Positions 55,501 to 63,600 of a stretch of 64,000 bases of DNA are shown piece by piece. This DNA is from Zoogloea sp. GTDB taxonomy: Bacteria > Pseudomonadota > Gammaproteobacteria > Burkholderiales > Rhodocyclaceae. Location of the stretch: contig JADKKC010000009.1 of the NCBI GenBank assembly GCA_016720685.1, positions 1 through 64,000 of the forward strand, given 5' to 3'. The notes beneath the pieces were generated by a model, which was not told where the DNA came from, did not search any database, and saw only the letters and a program-made list of their open reading frames with translations. Within the stretch, counting starts at the first letter, position 1. Each line of letters opens with the position of its first letter. Position numbers and translations under genes: made by a program.

Positions 55501-57560
55501 CGGTTCTCGCCGGGCGCGACCTCAATATCGCCACCACCACTCGCAGCACCGCCACCGCCCAGGGCAACTACACGGGCATCGACCGCATCGCCGGGCTCTA
55601 CATCACCGGCAGCACCGCCGCCGGCGAACTCATCGCCGCAGCCGGACGCGATCTCGGCCTCACCGCCGCCACCGTCGAAAACGCCGGCCAGGGCAGCACC
55701 GTCCTCTCGGCCGGGCGGGATCTCAAGCTCGCCACCGTCACCACCACCCGCCGCCAGGAAACCGTCTGGGACGCCAGCAACTACCGCAAGGACGCCAACA
55801 GCCTGGAAATTGGCACCACCCTTGATGTAGCCGGCAAGCTCCGCCTTGAAGCTGGACAGGACATTGCACTGCGTGCCGCTAGCATCACCAGCGACCAGGG
55901 CGCCCTCGACGTGCTCGCCGGCCGCGACATTGCGCTCTCCAGCGGCCGCGAAACGCTCTTCATGGCAGAAGCCCACCGCGATACCGACCGCAACATATTC
56001 GGCAGCGAAACCTCCATCAGCCGCCAGACCCTGGCACGCGACAGCAGCCTGTCCATGACCCTCTCCGCCAACACCGTTCGCCTCCAGTCCGGTCGGGACA
56101 TCGTCCTCACCGGCAGCAACGTTGCCTCCACCGCCGGCACCGCCCTCCTCGCCGGCCGCAATATACGCATCGAGGCCGACACCGACCGGCTGCAGGAAAG
56201 CCGATACAGCGAAACGCGGCAGTCCAAACTGATAAGCAACAACGGCATTGGCGTCACCATCGGCTCCCGCATGCAGAGCCTGGATAACGGAGATGTCAGA
56301 ACCAGCACAGCAAGCAGCACCGTCGGCAGTATCGAAGGCAATGTCCTGATCGAGGCCGGGAAGACCTACAGCCAGATCGGCAGCAGCGTCTTCGCCCCTC
56401 GCGGCGACGTCGGCATTTCTGCCAGCAAAGTCGACATCCTTGAAGCCCGGGAGACCGGCAGCAACCAGACCGAGATGAAGTTCCGGCAAAGCGGGATGAC
56501 GGTGGCCGTCACCAGCCCCGTGATCAGCGCAATACAAAGCGCCGAGCAACTGAGCCGGGTTGTCAGCCGCTCTGGCGATGCCCGCATGCACGCACTGGCC
56601 GCCGCGTCGACAGCGCTATCGGCCCAGAATGCCTATACCGCGGTCCAGGCTGGCCAGGGCACCAAGATCAACGGAAAGGACGGCCAGATCGCCACCGTAA
56701 AGGATGCCGACGGCAACGCGACAAGCCGCGATGCCAATGCCGCCGACAAGGTGGGCGGCATCAACCTCAGTATCAGCATTGGCACCAGTGCAGGCCAGAG
56801 CAAATCCCTCCAGAAGAGCGACAGCGCAGAGGGCTCCACTGTCATGGCCGGTGGCAACACGCAGATCGCGGCCCGCGGCGCCGTGCAGGACAGCACGCTG
56901 ACCGTGCAGGGCAGCGACATCCGGGCCGGTAACAAGCTATCCCTCAGTGCCGAAAACGCAATCCGACTGCAGGCAGCGAAAAACACGGCGGAGCAGCACA
57001 GCACAAACACAAGCTCCAGCGGCAGCATCGGCATCGGTTTTGCGTTGGGCGGAGCACAAAACGGCTTCACCCTGCAGGCAAGCGCCAGCGCCGCACGGGG
57101 CAACGCCGACGGTAACGACGTGAGCTGGCGCAACAGCCACATTGAGGCCGGCAACACACTGGCATTGAAGTCGGGTGGCAATACAACAGTGAGAGGCGCT
57201 GTGGCTGCCGGACAACAAGTAAGTGCAGAAATCGGCGGCAACCTGGCCTTGAAAGCCTCCAGGACACCAGCCAGTACAAAAGCAGGCAGCAGAGCGAAGG
57301 CCGTTCGCCACGCATCCAGACCACCAGTCTGGACAACCGCCACGGCGCCTTGCGTGCCAACGACAACCTCGCCGTGCTCGCCTCGGGCAGCGTGGATAAC
57401 AGCGGCGAGGGCTGATGTCCGTAGCCATACCCTGCGCCTCGGGGCCGACAACAGCCCCGGCGCTGCCATGCCGCACCGGCACGCTGTCCATCCTCAACAC
57501 CGGTGGCACCCTCATCGCCGGTCGCCTGCTCGACATCGACGCGGCCCGCCTCGGTGGTGA
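46530..57560 (+). CDS. cdiA: CdiA-like haemagglutinin/exoprotein (TpsA), 5' part of a frameshifted gene
   Basis: The first open frame is 3676 codons. It has an extended signal region (MNKHCYRIVFNQTRGMPMVV), a hydrophobic signal core, then the TPS secretion domain (QIVADRSAPGARQATVLNTA, with SQFDVPARGAILNN and IANPAGIVCDGCGFINASRS). Hundreds of short FHA repeats of the type LDNRxGxxxxxGxL (about 47.8-53.3 kb) should form a long beta-helix. A non-repetitive region with Cys pairs (about 53.4-54.3 kb) and an Ala/Pro-rich linker (54.4-54.8 kb) follow, then a second FHA block. The frame is lost near 57250, where one G is missing in NLALESLQDTSQYKSRQQ. CDI toxins of this type act on contact with neighbouring cells. 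Confidence 0.88.
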   Translation: MNKHCYRIVFNQTRGMPMVVAESARSQGGAGEPDGAGGLRASPPARRAAFALSTLSLGVLLITGGMSWSPSAGAQIVADRSAPGARQATVLNTANGVLQVNIQTPSAAGVSHNVYSQFDVPARGAILNNARSGATTRLGGLVQGNPWLAGGTARVILNEVNATSPSQLRGYIEVGGDRAEVVIANPAGIVCDGCGFINASRSTLTTGAPLLTNGSLDGFRVQGGRIEVQGAGLDAADSDYTGLIARAVDLNAGIWAKDLRVITGAAEVSADAASATALAASGTAPAFALDVALLGGMYANRITLVGAEAGLGMRSAGHIGAAAGEVLVTLDGRLENSGRLTATGAIGVAAAGGIANSGSLYALGDTTLATPADVTSSGLVAAGGNVELSAARIAGSSASAFVAGLHEDGSLGAGWLQADASGALAANGQNLAQSGIRFAADSLSLAGSQTATRQLDLLARRGDIDASAARIGVDESLQARSTGTLRSDAAHVSAARLQISAENLSNRAGSLVQTGPTALAVTLPGSLDNQGGYIASAGTAFDLAATTVANADGHIEHTGSGTFALSVTTLDGPRGSLASAGTLRLGAATLILDGGNTRADSLQIDSARLSSVGGQITQSGNGPMQVRATQLLDNSGGRLASNGSLGVDAGELRNTAGSIQAGADASLRMAGAADNSGGSIVAGRQLKLGAASLDNSRGLVSSAAGSLGLTLSGALANPLGDILAGADLSLTAASLASSGTLYSQRHLRIDIAEALASTGVIAAAGDASLSAGRIDSSTGSLLAAGMQADGSAAAAGSLSVLARDGLLAQGRNQAVGAFVASGRNVDLAGSQSRAENISLAALAGDVVTRDAIVAGSATLEIRTAADPARQLDNRGGQLSAAQLDLSVANLDNRAGSLQQSGSGDLTLATASLDNRGGRIATNSRQLTLSADGLDNAQGLIVHAGSDSLVITATTLAGGQGRILTNGSLNLAAGEIDLDGAETRAHHIRINSPLLSHQGALLAGSGTLDIKADTLLDNTGGLITANGDTTVQAGTLLNRQGALQATGNASLTLAASDVVDNSAGSLSTQSGHLVVESGGALLNRLGAIGSGGAFDARLASLDNSGTLYAADRLAIVSAGLIDNTGVLAGRSSVQLDAARLSAGAASLLAAGLQSDGSSGATGDLTVTTADLLAAHGHNQAAGRLVFSGRDVDLSGATTRGSRVMLTATGGDLVTAGGSVATPGELLIEARSGFASRLDNRAGHLAAGHLDIQVANLDNRAGAIEQSGTTATVLALTAPGGLMDNRGGFIAGNGLDFALAAHTLLNSDGRIAHAGSGTLNLSAASLDNQRGVVLGNGSIRVLADLLNNDTGSFNARSLDLHAASLLNRGGDIVHSGPAAGAIGVAGVFDNRAGRLASAGDFSLAAGVLDNRGGTLASAGTASLGIHVAGVTDNSSAGKILAGGSARLETAAFDNTDGQLAASESLGVVAANGLANLRGTLAAGQALSVTAATLDNTEGSLQSLHAALAIDVAGEFANRRGQALAGSDLRAVVGSLDNSGTLYAGGSAFVAARGDALNTGLVAAGSNLVLAGAGIASDATSVLAAGLQADGSLAAGGDLTVSASGPLMATGHNLAGGRLAFSGASVDLTASRTEAGHIAILATGGDILTIDSRLSTPGQLSLNASGADNRGGELLAGQLQIPAATLDNRDGRIAQSGSGPAGITATQLFDNRLGSLVGNGDTTLVVGQLLNSEGHIQTAASAALGIHAGGHVDNLSGALVAGGRLTLQAASLDNRAGQISAIAGGLGVNLESGRLDNAGGRLEAAETLSLAARGIVNAAGSITGRQIHVDSAGQAFDNRGGLLAAREGLSLASGELDNAAGTLQAGGELLVDTGGQRLANTASGSAAGIFGRGRVDLRSGILDNSGGFIGATANLAIAASTLLNRDGAAISTEQSLVVAASVVDNRGGQIQALGDLAIDTGAGRIDNTGSLIRAAGQASLTAGQLVNAATPDGSGLGIEGRSLRIQTTDLDNRHGALRANDNLAVLASGSVDNSGGLMSAGHTLRLADNSPGAAAGSRTLSILNTGGTLIAGRLLDIDAARLGGDGSLLSRGDITVRLTGDYNHSGVFRAAGNASLVTAGNIVNHAAMEAGQTLHLSAAHITNLTDATLSGDTTELNAAVSLLNRGLIDGRETRISTAELLNAGRGRIYGDHLAIQAGTLVNEQQYGNSATIAARERLDLGVHNLVNREHALIFSAGDMAIGGTLDAAGRATGMAARIDNSSATIEALGQLSLASAQLANTNAHFSTRIASVGSPEEIVYITPSGASGMFPVAMFNWGHWSKAGAYYWAVDKLMPEFGVLGESPVPRVGEVGCADDFPGDECQSIYELAISSSYPRNDKAWAYFHLTPPDPQPVTPTIAKPAEPMLIKPVAPDLARAASCQPGAGYSDTACSAYTIELDTYTQQLASDSAALAAYSASMGAYEAAWSAYRDTEAAWAAATEIRYTALDEAIVKYNEAIDGGRIKSWTQYEVTRTHSQSEVVSSDPAQILAGGAMRITGLDLLNDKSRILAGGLLSGDLGSLRNVDGEGVYITHEAGTSQTTWTKYKGDRKGYSVRRWSAPTPYLPADKVTTITLPVAETRGDTAPSGSGASIAGRSTSTLDTPVESTGTATAGTRAAAIIEVRANLAAPVAGSTGSAPVAAPQTAGNIATAEAAGAAPVALVAAPAVGASGLAGIKTAALPVAAAPALVPVDAAPAGVTPALQGSPTAARPQAVGAAPAVVIRSVAPDTRLPSSSLFTVNPAGDARYLVETDPRFTDRRQWLSSDYMLSALSVDPATVQKRLGDGFYEQRLVREQVAQLTGRRFLDGYADDEAQYLALLDNAATYARAWNLLPGLALSAEQMAGLTSDIVWLVDEAVTLPDGRLTHALVPRLYVRVREGDLDGNGSLISADALDIALSGDLQNNATLAGRSVVSLSAENVKNLGGRIRGTDVGIRAGQDLSIEGGRIEATDRLAVLAGRDLNIATTTRSTATAQGNYTGIDRIAGLYITGSTAAGELIAAAGRDLGLTAATVENAGQGSTVLSAGRDLKLATVTTTRRQETVWDASNYRKDANSLEIGTTLDVAGKLRLEAGQDIALRAASITSDQGALDVLAGRDIALSSGRETLFMAEAHRDTDRNIFGSETSISRQTLARDSSLSMTLSANTVRLQSGRDIVLTGSNVASTAGTALLAGRNIRIEADTDRLQESRYSETRQSKLISNNGIGVTIGSRMQSLDNGDVRTSTASSTVGSIEGNVLIEAGKTYSQIGSSVFAPRGDVGISASKVDILEARETGSNQTEMKFRQSGMTVAVTSPVISAIQSAEQLSRVVSRSGDARMHALAAASTALSAQNAYTAVQAGQGTKINGKDGQIATVKDADGNATSRDANAADKVGGINLSISIGTSAGQSKSLQKSDSAEGSTVMAGGNTQIAARGAVQDSTLTVQGSDIRAGNKLSLSAENAIRLQAAKNTAEQHSTNTSSSGSIGIGFALGGAQNGFTLQASASAARGNADGNDVSWRNSHIEAGNTLALKSGGNTTVRGAVAAGQQVSAEIGGNLALKASRTPASTKAGSRAKAVRHASRPPVWTTATAPCVPTTTSPCSPRAAWITAARADVRSHTLRLGADNSPGAAMPHRHAVHPQHRWHPHRRSPARHRRGPPRW
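52514..55842 (+). repeat. 3.3-kb direct repeat within cdiA, copy A
   Basis: This segment begins at CGAAGGCCGTTCGC and ends at GCCGGCAAGCTCC. It covers the end of FHA block 1, the Cys-containing non-repetitive region, the Ala/Pro linker and the start of FHA block 2. Copy A is fully in frame. It recurs at 57295-60629. Confidence 0.93.
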
Positions 57561-60500
57561 CCGCAGCCTCCTCAGCCGCGGCGACATCACCGTCCGGCTG
57601 ACAGGTGACTACAACCATTCTGGCGTTTTCCGTGCCGCCGGCAATGCCAGCCTCGTCACCGTAAACATCGTCAACTCCGCCGCGATGGAGGCCGGGCAAA
57701 CGCTGCACCTGTCCGCCGCCCACATCACCAACCTCACCGATGCCCACCCTCGGCGACACCACCGAGCTGAACGCAGCCGTCAGCCTCCTCAATCGTGGCC
57801 TCCATCGATGGCCGCGAAACCCGGATCAGCACCCGCCGAAATACCAACGCCGGCCGCGGCCGCATTTTACGGCGATCACCTGGCCATCCAGGCCGGCACC
57901 CTCGTCAACGAGCAGCAATACGGCAACAGCGCCGCCATCGCGGCCCGCGAGCGGCTCGATCTCGGCGTACCTGGCCTGGTCAACCGCGAGCACGCGCTGA
58001 TTTTCCAGTGCTGGCGGCACGGCCATCGGCGGCACCCTCGACGCCGCCGGCCGCGCCACCGGCGCTGGCGGCGCGTATCGATAACAGCAGCGCCACCATC
58101 GAGGCCCTGGGCCAGCTCAGCCTGGCCAGCGCGCAGCTCGCCAACACCAACGCCCACTTCAGCACCCGCATCGCCAGCGTCGGCAGCACCCCCGAAGAAA
58201 TCACCTACATCACGCCGTCCAGGGCAAGCGGCGGCATGTTCCCGGTTGCGATGTTCAACTGGGGGCACTGGAGCAATTGGCGCCTATTACTGGCCCAGGT
58301 GGACAAGCTCATGCCGAATTCCAGTGTCCTCGGCGAATCCCCCGTGCCGCGGGTGGGCGAAGTCGGCTGCGCCGATGACTTCCCCGGAGACTAATGCCAA
58401 AGCATCTACGAGCTCGCCATCAGTTCGAGCTACCCCGCAACGACAAGGCGTGGGCCTGCTTCCGCCTCACGCCGCCCGATCCGCAGCCGGTCACGCCGAC
58501 CATCGCCAAACCGGCCGAGCCAATGCTGATCAAACCCGTCGCGCCCGATCTGGCGCGCGCCGCCAGCTGCCAGCCCGGCGCGGGCTACAGCGATACGGCG
58601 TGCAGCGCCCACCATTGAACTCGACACCTACACGCAGCAACTCGCCAGCGATGGCGCCGCCCTGGCTGCCTACAGCGCCAGCATGGGGCCTACGAGGCGG
58701 CGTGGTCGGCGTATCACGATACCGAAGCGGCCTGGGCGGCGGCCACTGAAATCCGTTACGCGGCGCTGGACGAAGCCATCGTCAAATACAACGAGGCCAT
58801 CGACGGCGGACGGATCAAGTCATGGACTCAATACGAAGTCACCCGCACCCACAGCCAGAGTGAAGTCGTCAGCTCCGACCCGGCACAAATCCTCGCCGGT
58901 GGCGCCATGCGCATAACAGGTCTCGACCTCCTCAACGACAAGAGCCGGATCCTCGCCGGCGGGCTGCTGAGCGGCGACCTGGGCAGCCTGCGCAATGTGG
59001 ATGGCGAAGGCGTCCCATTACCCATGAGGCCGGGACCAGCCAAATCCACCTGGACCAAATACAAAGGTGACCGGAAAGGCTATTCCGTCCGGAGATGGAG
59101 CGCTCCACTCCTATCTCCCCGCTGACAAAGTCACCACCATCACCCTGCCGGTCGCCGAAACCCGCGGCGATACCGCTCCGTCCGGCAGCGGCGCCTCCAT
59201 CGCCGGGCGCAGCACGAGCACTCTCGATACCCCGGTAGAAAGCACCGGCACAGCCACCGCCGGCACCCGGGCCGCTGCCATCATCGAAGTTCGCGCAAAC
59301 CTTGCCGCGCCGGTGGCCGGCAGCACGGGCTCCGCCCCGGTTGCCGCCCCGCAAACGGCGGGCAGCATTGCCACCGCCGAGGCGGCAGGCGCGGCGCCGG
59401 TGGCGCTCGTCGCCGCGCCTGCCGTGGGCGCGTCGGGCCTTGCCGGCATCAAGACCGCCGCGCTGCCCGTGGCTGCGGCGCCCGCCCCTGTGCCGGTGGA
59501 CGCGGCCCCGGCCGGCGTCACGCCAGCCCCTTCAGGGCTCGCCGACCGCCGCGAGGCCCCAGGCTGTCGGCGCGGCGCCGGCCGTTGTCATCCGCAGCGT
59601 GGCGCCCGACACCCGCTTGCCGTCGTCCAGCCTGTTCACCGTCAATCCGGCCGGCGACGCCCGCTACCCTCGTCGAAACCGACCCGCGCTTCACCGACCG
59701 TCGCCAGTGGCTCAGCTCGGACTACATGCTCGGCGCGCTTTCCGTCGATCCGGCCACGGTGCAAAACGCCTCGGCGACGGCTTCTACGAACAGCGCCTGG
59801 TTCGCGAACAGGTCGCCCAGCTCACCGGCCAGCGCTTTCTCGACGGTTACGCCGACGACGAAGCCCGGTATCTTGCCCTGCTCGACAACGCCGCCACCTA
59901 CGCCCGCGCCTGGAACCTGCTGCCCGGCCTCGCCCTCAGCGCCGAACAGATGGCCGGGTTGACCAGCGACATCGTCTGGCTCGTGGACGAAGCCGTCACC
60001 CTGCCCGACGGACGTCTCACCCATGCCCTGGTTCCGCGCCTCTACGTCCGCGTCCGCGAGGGCGATCTCGACGGCAATGGCAGCCTGATTTCCGCCGACG
60101 CCCTCGACATCGCCCTCTCCGGCGATCTCCAAAACAACGCCACTTTGGCCGGGCGCAGCGTGGTCAGTCTGAGCGCCGAGAACGTGAAGAACCTCGGCGG
60201 ACGCATCCGCGGCACTGACGTCGGCATCAAGGCCGGCCAGGATCTGAGCATTGAAGGCGGCCGTATCGAAGCCACCGATCGCCTCGCGGTTCTCGCCGGG
60301 CGCGACCTCAATATCGCCACCACCACTCGCAGCACCGCCACCGCCCAGGGCAACTACACGGGCATCGACCGCATCGCCGGGCTCTACATCACCGGCAGCA
60401 CCGCCGCCGGCGAACTCATCGCCGCAGCCGGACGCGATCTCGGCCTCACCGCCGCCACCGTCGAAAACGCCGGCCAGGGCAGCACCGTCCTCTCGGCCGG

Positions 60501-60629
60501 GCGGGATCTCCAATCTCGCCACCGTCACCACCACCCGCCGCCAGGAAACCGTCTGGGACGCCAGCAACTACCGCAAGGACGCCAACAGCCTGGAAATTGG
60601 CACCACCCTTGATGTAGCCGGCAAGCTCC
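57295..60629 (+). repeat. 3.3-kb direct repeat within cdiA, copy B (full of indels)
   Basis: Colinear with copy A, starting at the 14-bp sequence CGAAGGCCGTTCGC and ending at GCAAGCTCC. The first 2.4 kb differ by many one- to few-base insertions, deletions and substitutions that shift frame repeatedly, for example CACCCTCGGCGACACC for CACCCTCAGCGGCGACACC near 57745. From about 59850 to 60500 it is almost identical to copy A. It follows the break point of frame 1 and precedes a different second FHA block. Confidence 0.9.
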
Positions 60630-63600
60630 TGCTCCAGTCCGGGCACGACCTCACCGCTCGCGCCGCGACCCTCAAGAGCCGTGGCGACCTCACTCTGCAG
60701 GCGGGGAACGACCTCAGGCTCGAGGCTGGCCGGGCAAGCACCGCCTTCGACGAAGCCCAGCGCACCACCGACGATGATCTGTTTGCCCGCAAAACCTCTG
60801 TCACCCGCAACGCGGTCAGCCGGCAGACGCTGGTGAGCAGCACGCTGGACGCTGCAAACATCGATCTGGCGGCCGGCCGGGACATCCGCACCGAAGCGGC
60901 TCAGTTGGTGGCGCGGCAAGGGCTCGGCCTGGACGCCGGGCGCGATCTTCACATCGGCGCCGCCACCGAGAGCGTGACCGAAACCCACCTCAACCAAACG
61001 CTGCGCCAAGCCAAGGGCTTGGGCAAATTTGCCGGCGCCCTGTTGCTGCCGAGTGCCGGCGTGCCGGGTGTTTCGTTCGCTGCCGATCTGATGGGCTCGC
61101 AACGCTTGTCGCAGGAAGGATGGCAGTCGAGTTCCCAGGCGGTCGGCAGCACCGTCAGTGCCGCCACGATCCAGGCCCGCAGCGGTCGCGACGCCGTCGT
61201 CCAGGGCTCCACTCTTGTGGCGGATGGGGATATCCGTATCGAAACCGGGCGCGATCTGCAGGTCGTGGCGGTGTCGGGCAGCCGCGAAAGCACCAGCAAG
61301 TCCAGCGCCGCCAAGAGTGGCTCCGTCGGTAAAACGTGGCAGCCGGCCATCGGCCGTGCTACCTCGAGCAGCAATCTCGCCGAGGCGGCGAGCACGCTCA
61401 CGGCCAGCCAGGTGGCGAGCCTCGCCGGTAATGTGGATATGCGTGTCGGGCAGGCCTACACGCAGCGCGCCAGCGACATTCTCGCCCTCGGGGTCCAGCC
61501 CGACAGCGTCAATATCGCTATCCGTGCTGCCGAGGTGGTGCTTGACAGCGCCGCCACGACGCGCGACAGCACCTACCACGCCGAAGCCCGTCGGGTGGCC
61601 CTTGGCGGTTCTGTCAGCGTGCCGATCGTAAACGCGATCCAGGGCGTCACCGCCACAGTCGAAGCGGCCGGCCAGACCCGCGACAGCCGCAGCCATGCGC
61701 TCGCCGCCGCAACCCTCGCCCTTCAGTCCTATGCCGTGGTGGGGGCCGTTACCAACCCCACCGGTGTCAAGGTGGGGGTGAGTCTGGGTAGTAGCAGCAA
61801 CACCAGCGATACCGTCCAGCACAGCACCGACACCGTCGGCAGCAAAATCGCCGCCACCGGAAACATCGTCCTCGAAGCCAGCGGCAAAGGCGATACGAGC
61901 CGCATCCAGGCCACCGGCGCCCGTATCGAGGCGGGGCGCGATCTCGATCTGAAGGCCGATGGCGGCATCAGTCTCGAAGCCGCGCACAGCAGCTACAACC
62001 AGTCCAGTACCAACTCGAGCAGCGGCGCCAGCATCGGGGTGGCCTACTCTTCCGGTGGCAGTCAGAACGGCTTCACCCTCGAACTGAGCGCCAACAAGAG
62101 CCAGGGCAAGGGCGACGGGCAGGATCTCCAGCACACCCAGACCCGCCTCGTGGCCGGTGAAACCGCCCGTCTCAAGGTTGGCGGCGACACCACGCTCCGT
62201 GGCGCCAGCATCACCGGCAAACAGCTCCAGACCGACATCGGCGGCCAGCTCACCATCGAAAGCGTTCAGGACTTCAGCAGCTTCCATAGCAAACAGGACA
62301 GCGCCGGCTTCGGCCTCAGCCTGTGCATTCCTCCCCTGTGCGGTGGCATCAGCACCGCCAGTATCAACGCCGCCCAGAATCGCATTGCCAGCAACTTCCT
62401 GAGCGTCACCGAACAAAGCGGGCTCTTTGCCGGCGACGGTGGTTTCCAGCTCCAGGTCAAAGGCAACACCGACCTAGCCGGCGCGGTTATCGCCAGCAGC
62501 GACAAGGCCGCCGCAGAAGGTCGCAACCGGCTCACCACCGCGGGCATCAACACCCGCGACCTGCACAACGCGGCCGCCTACGACGCCCAGGGCTTCAGTG
62601 TCGGCATCACCCTTTCCAGTGCCGGCGCCCCGAAATCCGAAGGCAACACCGCGAGCACGGAAAGCCCGCGCACCCCCGGCGCCCGCCCCGGCGAGCAGAG
62701 CCGCGCCACCCCCGGCGCCAGTGTCGGCTATGGCGCGGCCAGCGGCAGCAGCGCCAGCCTCACCCGCAGCGCCATTTCCACCGCGAACATCCAGCTCACC
62801 GGCCAGGAGCCGACCGCGCTCGCCAGCCTCAATCGCGACACCGAACGGGAGGTCGGCCCACTCGACAGTGAAGGGCGCAGCACCCGTACCGTCAGCGCCC
62901 TCAAGCCCATCTTCGACCAGAACGCGGTCAGCAAGGACGTCGCCGCCCAGGTTGCCATCTCCAAAGAAGCCAGTTACCTTCTGCCGAAGGCGGTGGGGGA
63001 TTACGCCAACACACAAACCAGGGATTACGAGATCGCCGTCGCCGCCCGCGACGCCTCACGTAAAAATCTTCAAACCGAGACCGACCCCGCCAGACAGGCA
63101 GAACTCCAGACCACGATCGCGTCGGCGGAACGCCTTATCGCCGACCGTCAGGATACCTACGACAACTGGAAGGAAGGCGGCGCTTACCGGGTCGCGTTGC
63201 ACACCGTCGTCGGCGGCCTGTTGAGCGGCAATGCCGCAGGCCTTGCCGGTGCCGGCGCAACAGCTGCGGCCGCGCCCCGTATCGACGCCCTCACGCAAGA
63301 TCTCCCCGAACCCGTCAGCCAGGCCGCCGGGATGGTGCTGGGCAGCGTAATCGGCGCAGTGGCCGGCAGCGCAACCGGCGGTGGCCTCCCGGCAACGGCA
63401 AGCGGCGCGGCAGCCGGGTTGGTGGTGGATGCGAATAATCGGCAGTTGCACGTAAGCGAGACCGAGAAACTTAAGCAGAAAGCCGACGAGCAGGCCCGTG
63501 CAAGCTTGGCCGGGCGGAATGCCACCGAGACAGAAACGGCTCTGGCGAAGAAATACTGGTTCGACCTGCTGAGCTCCGAAGCGCTTGCTGTTGTGGATGT

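Noticed and set aside
57295..60629. Copy B read as an insertion sequence or composite transposon
   Set aside because: No terminal inverted repeats, no target-site duplication and no transposase; the segment is simply a second copy of cdiA coding DNA.
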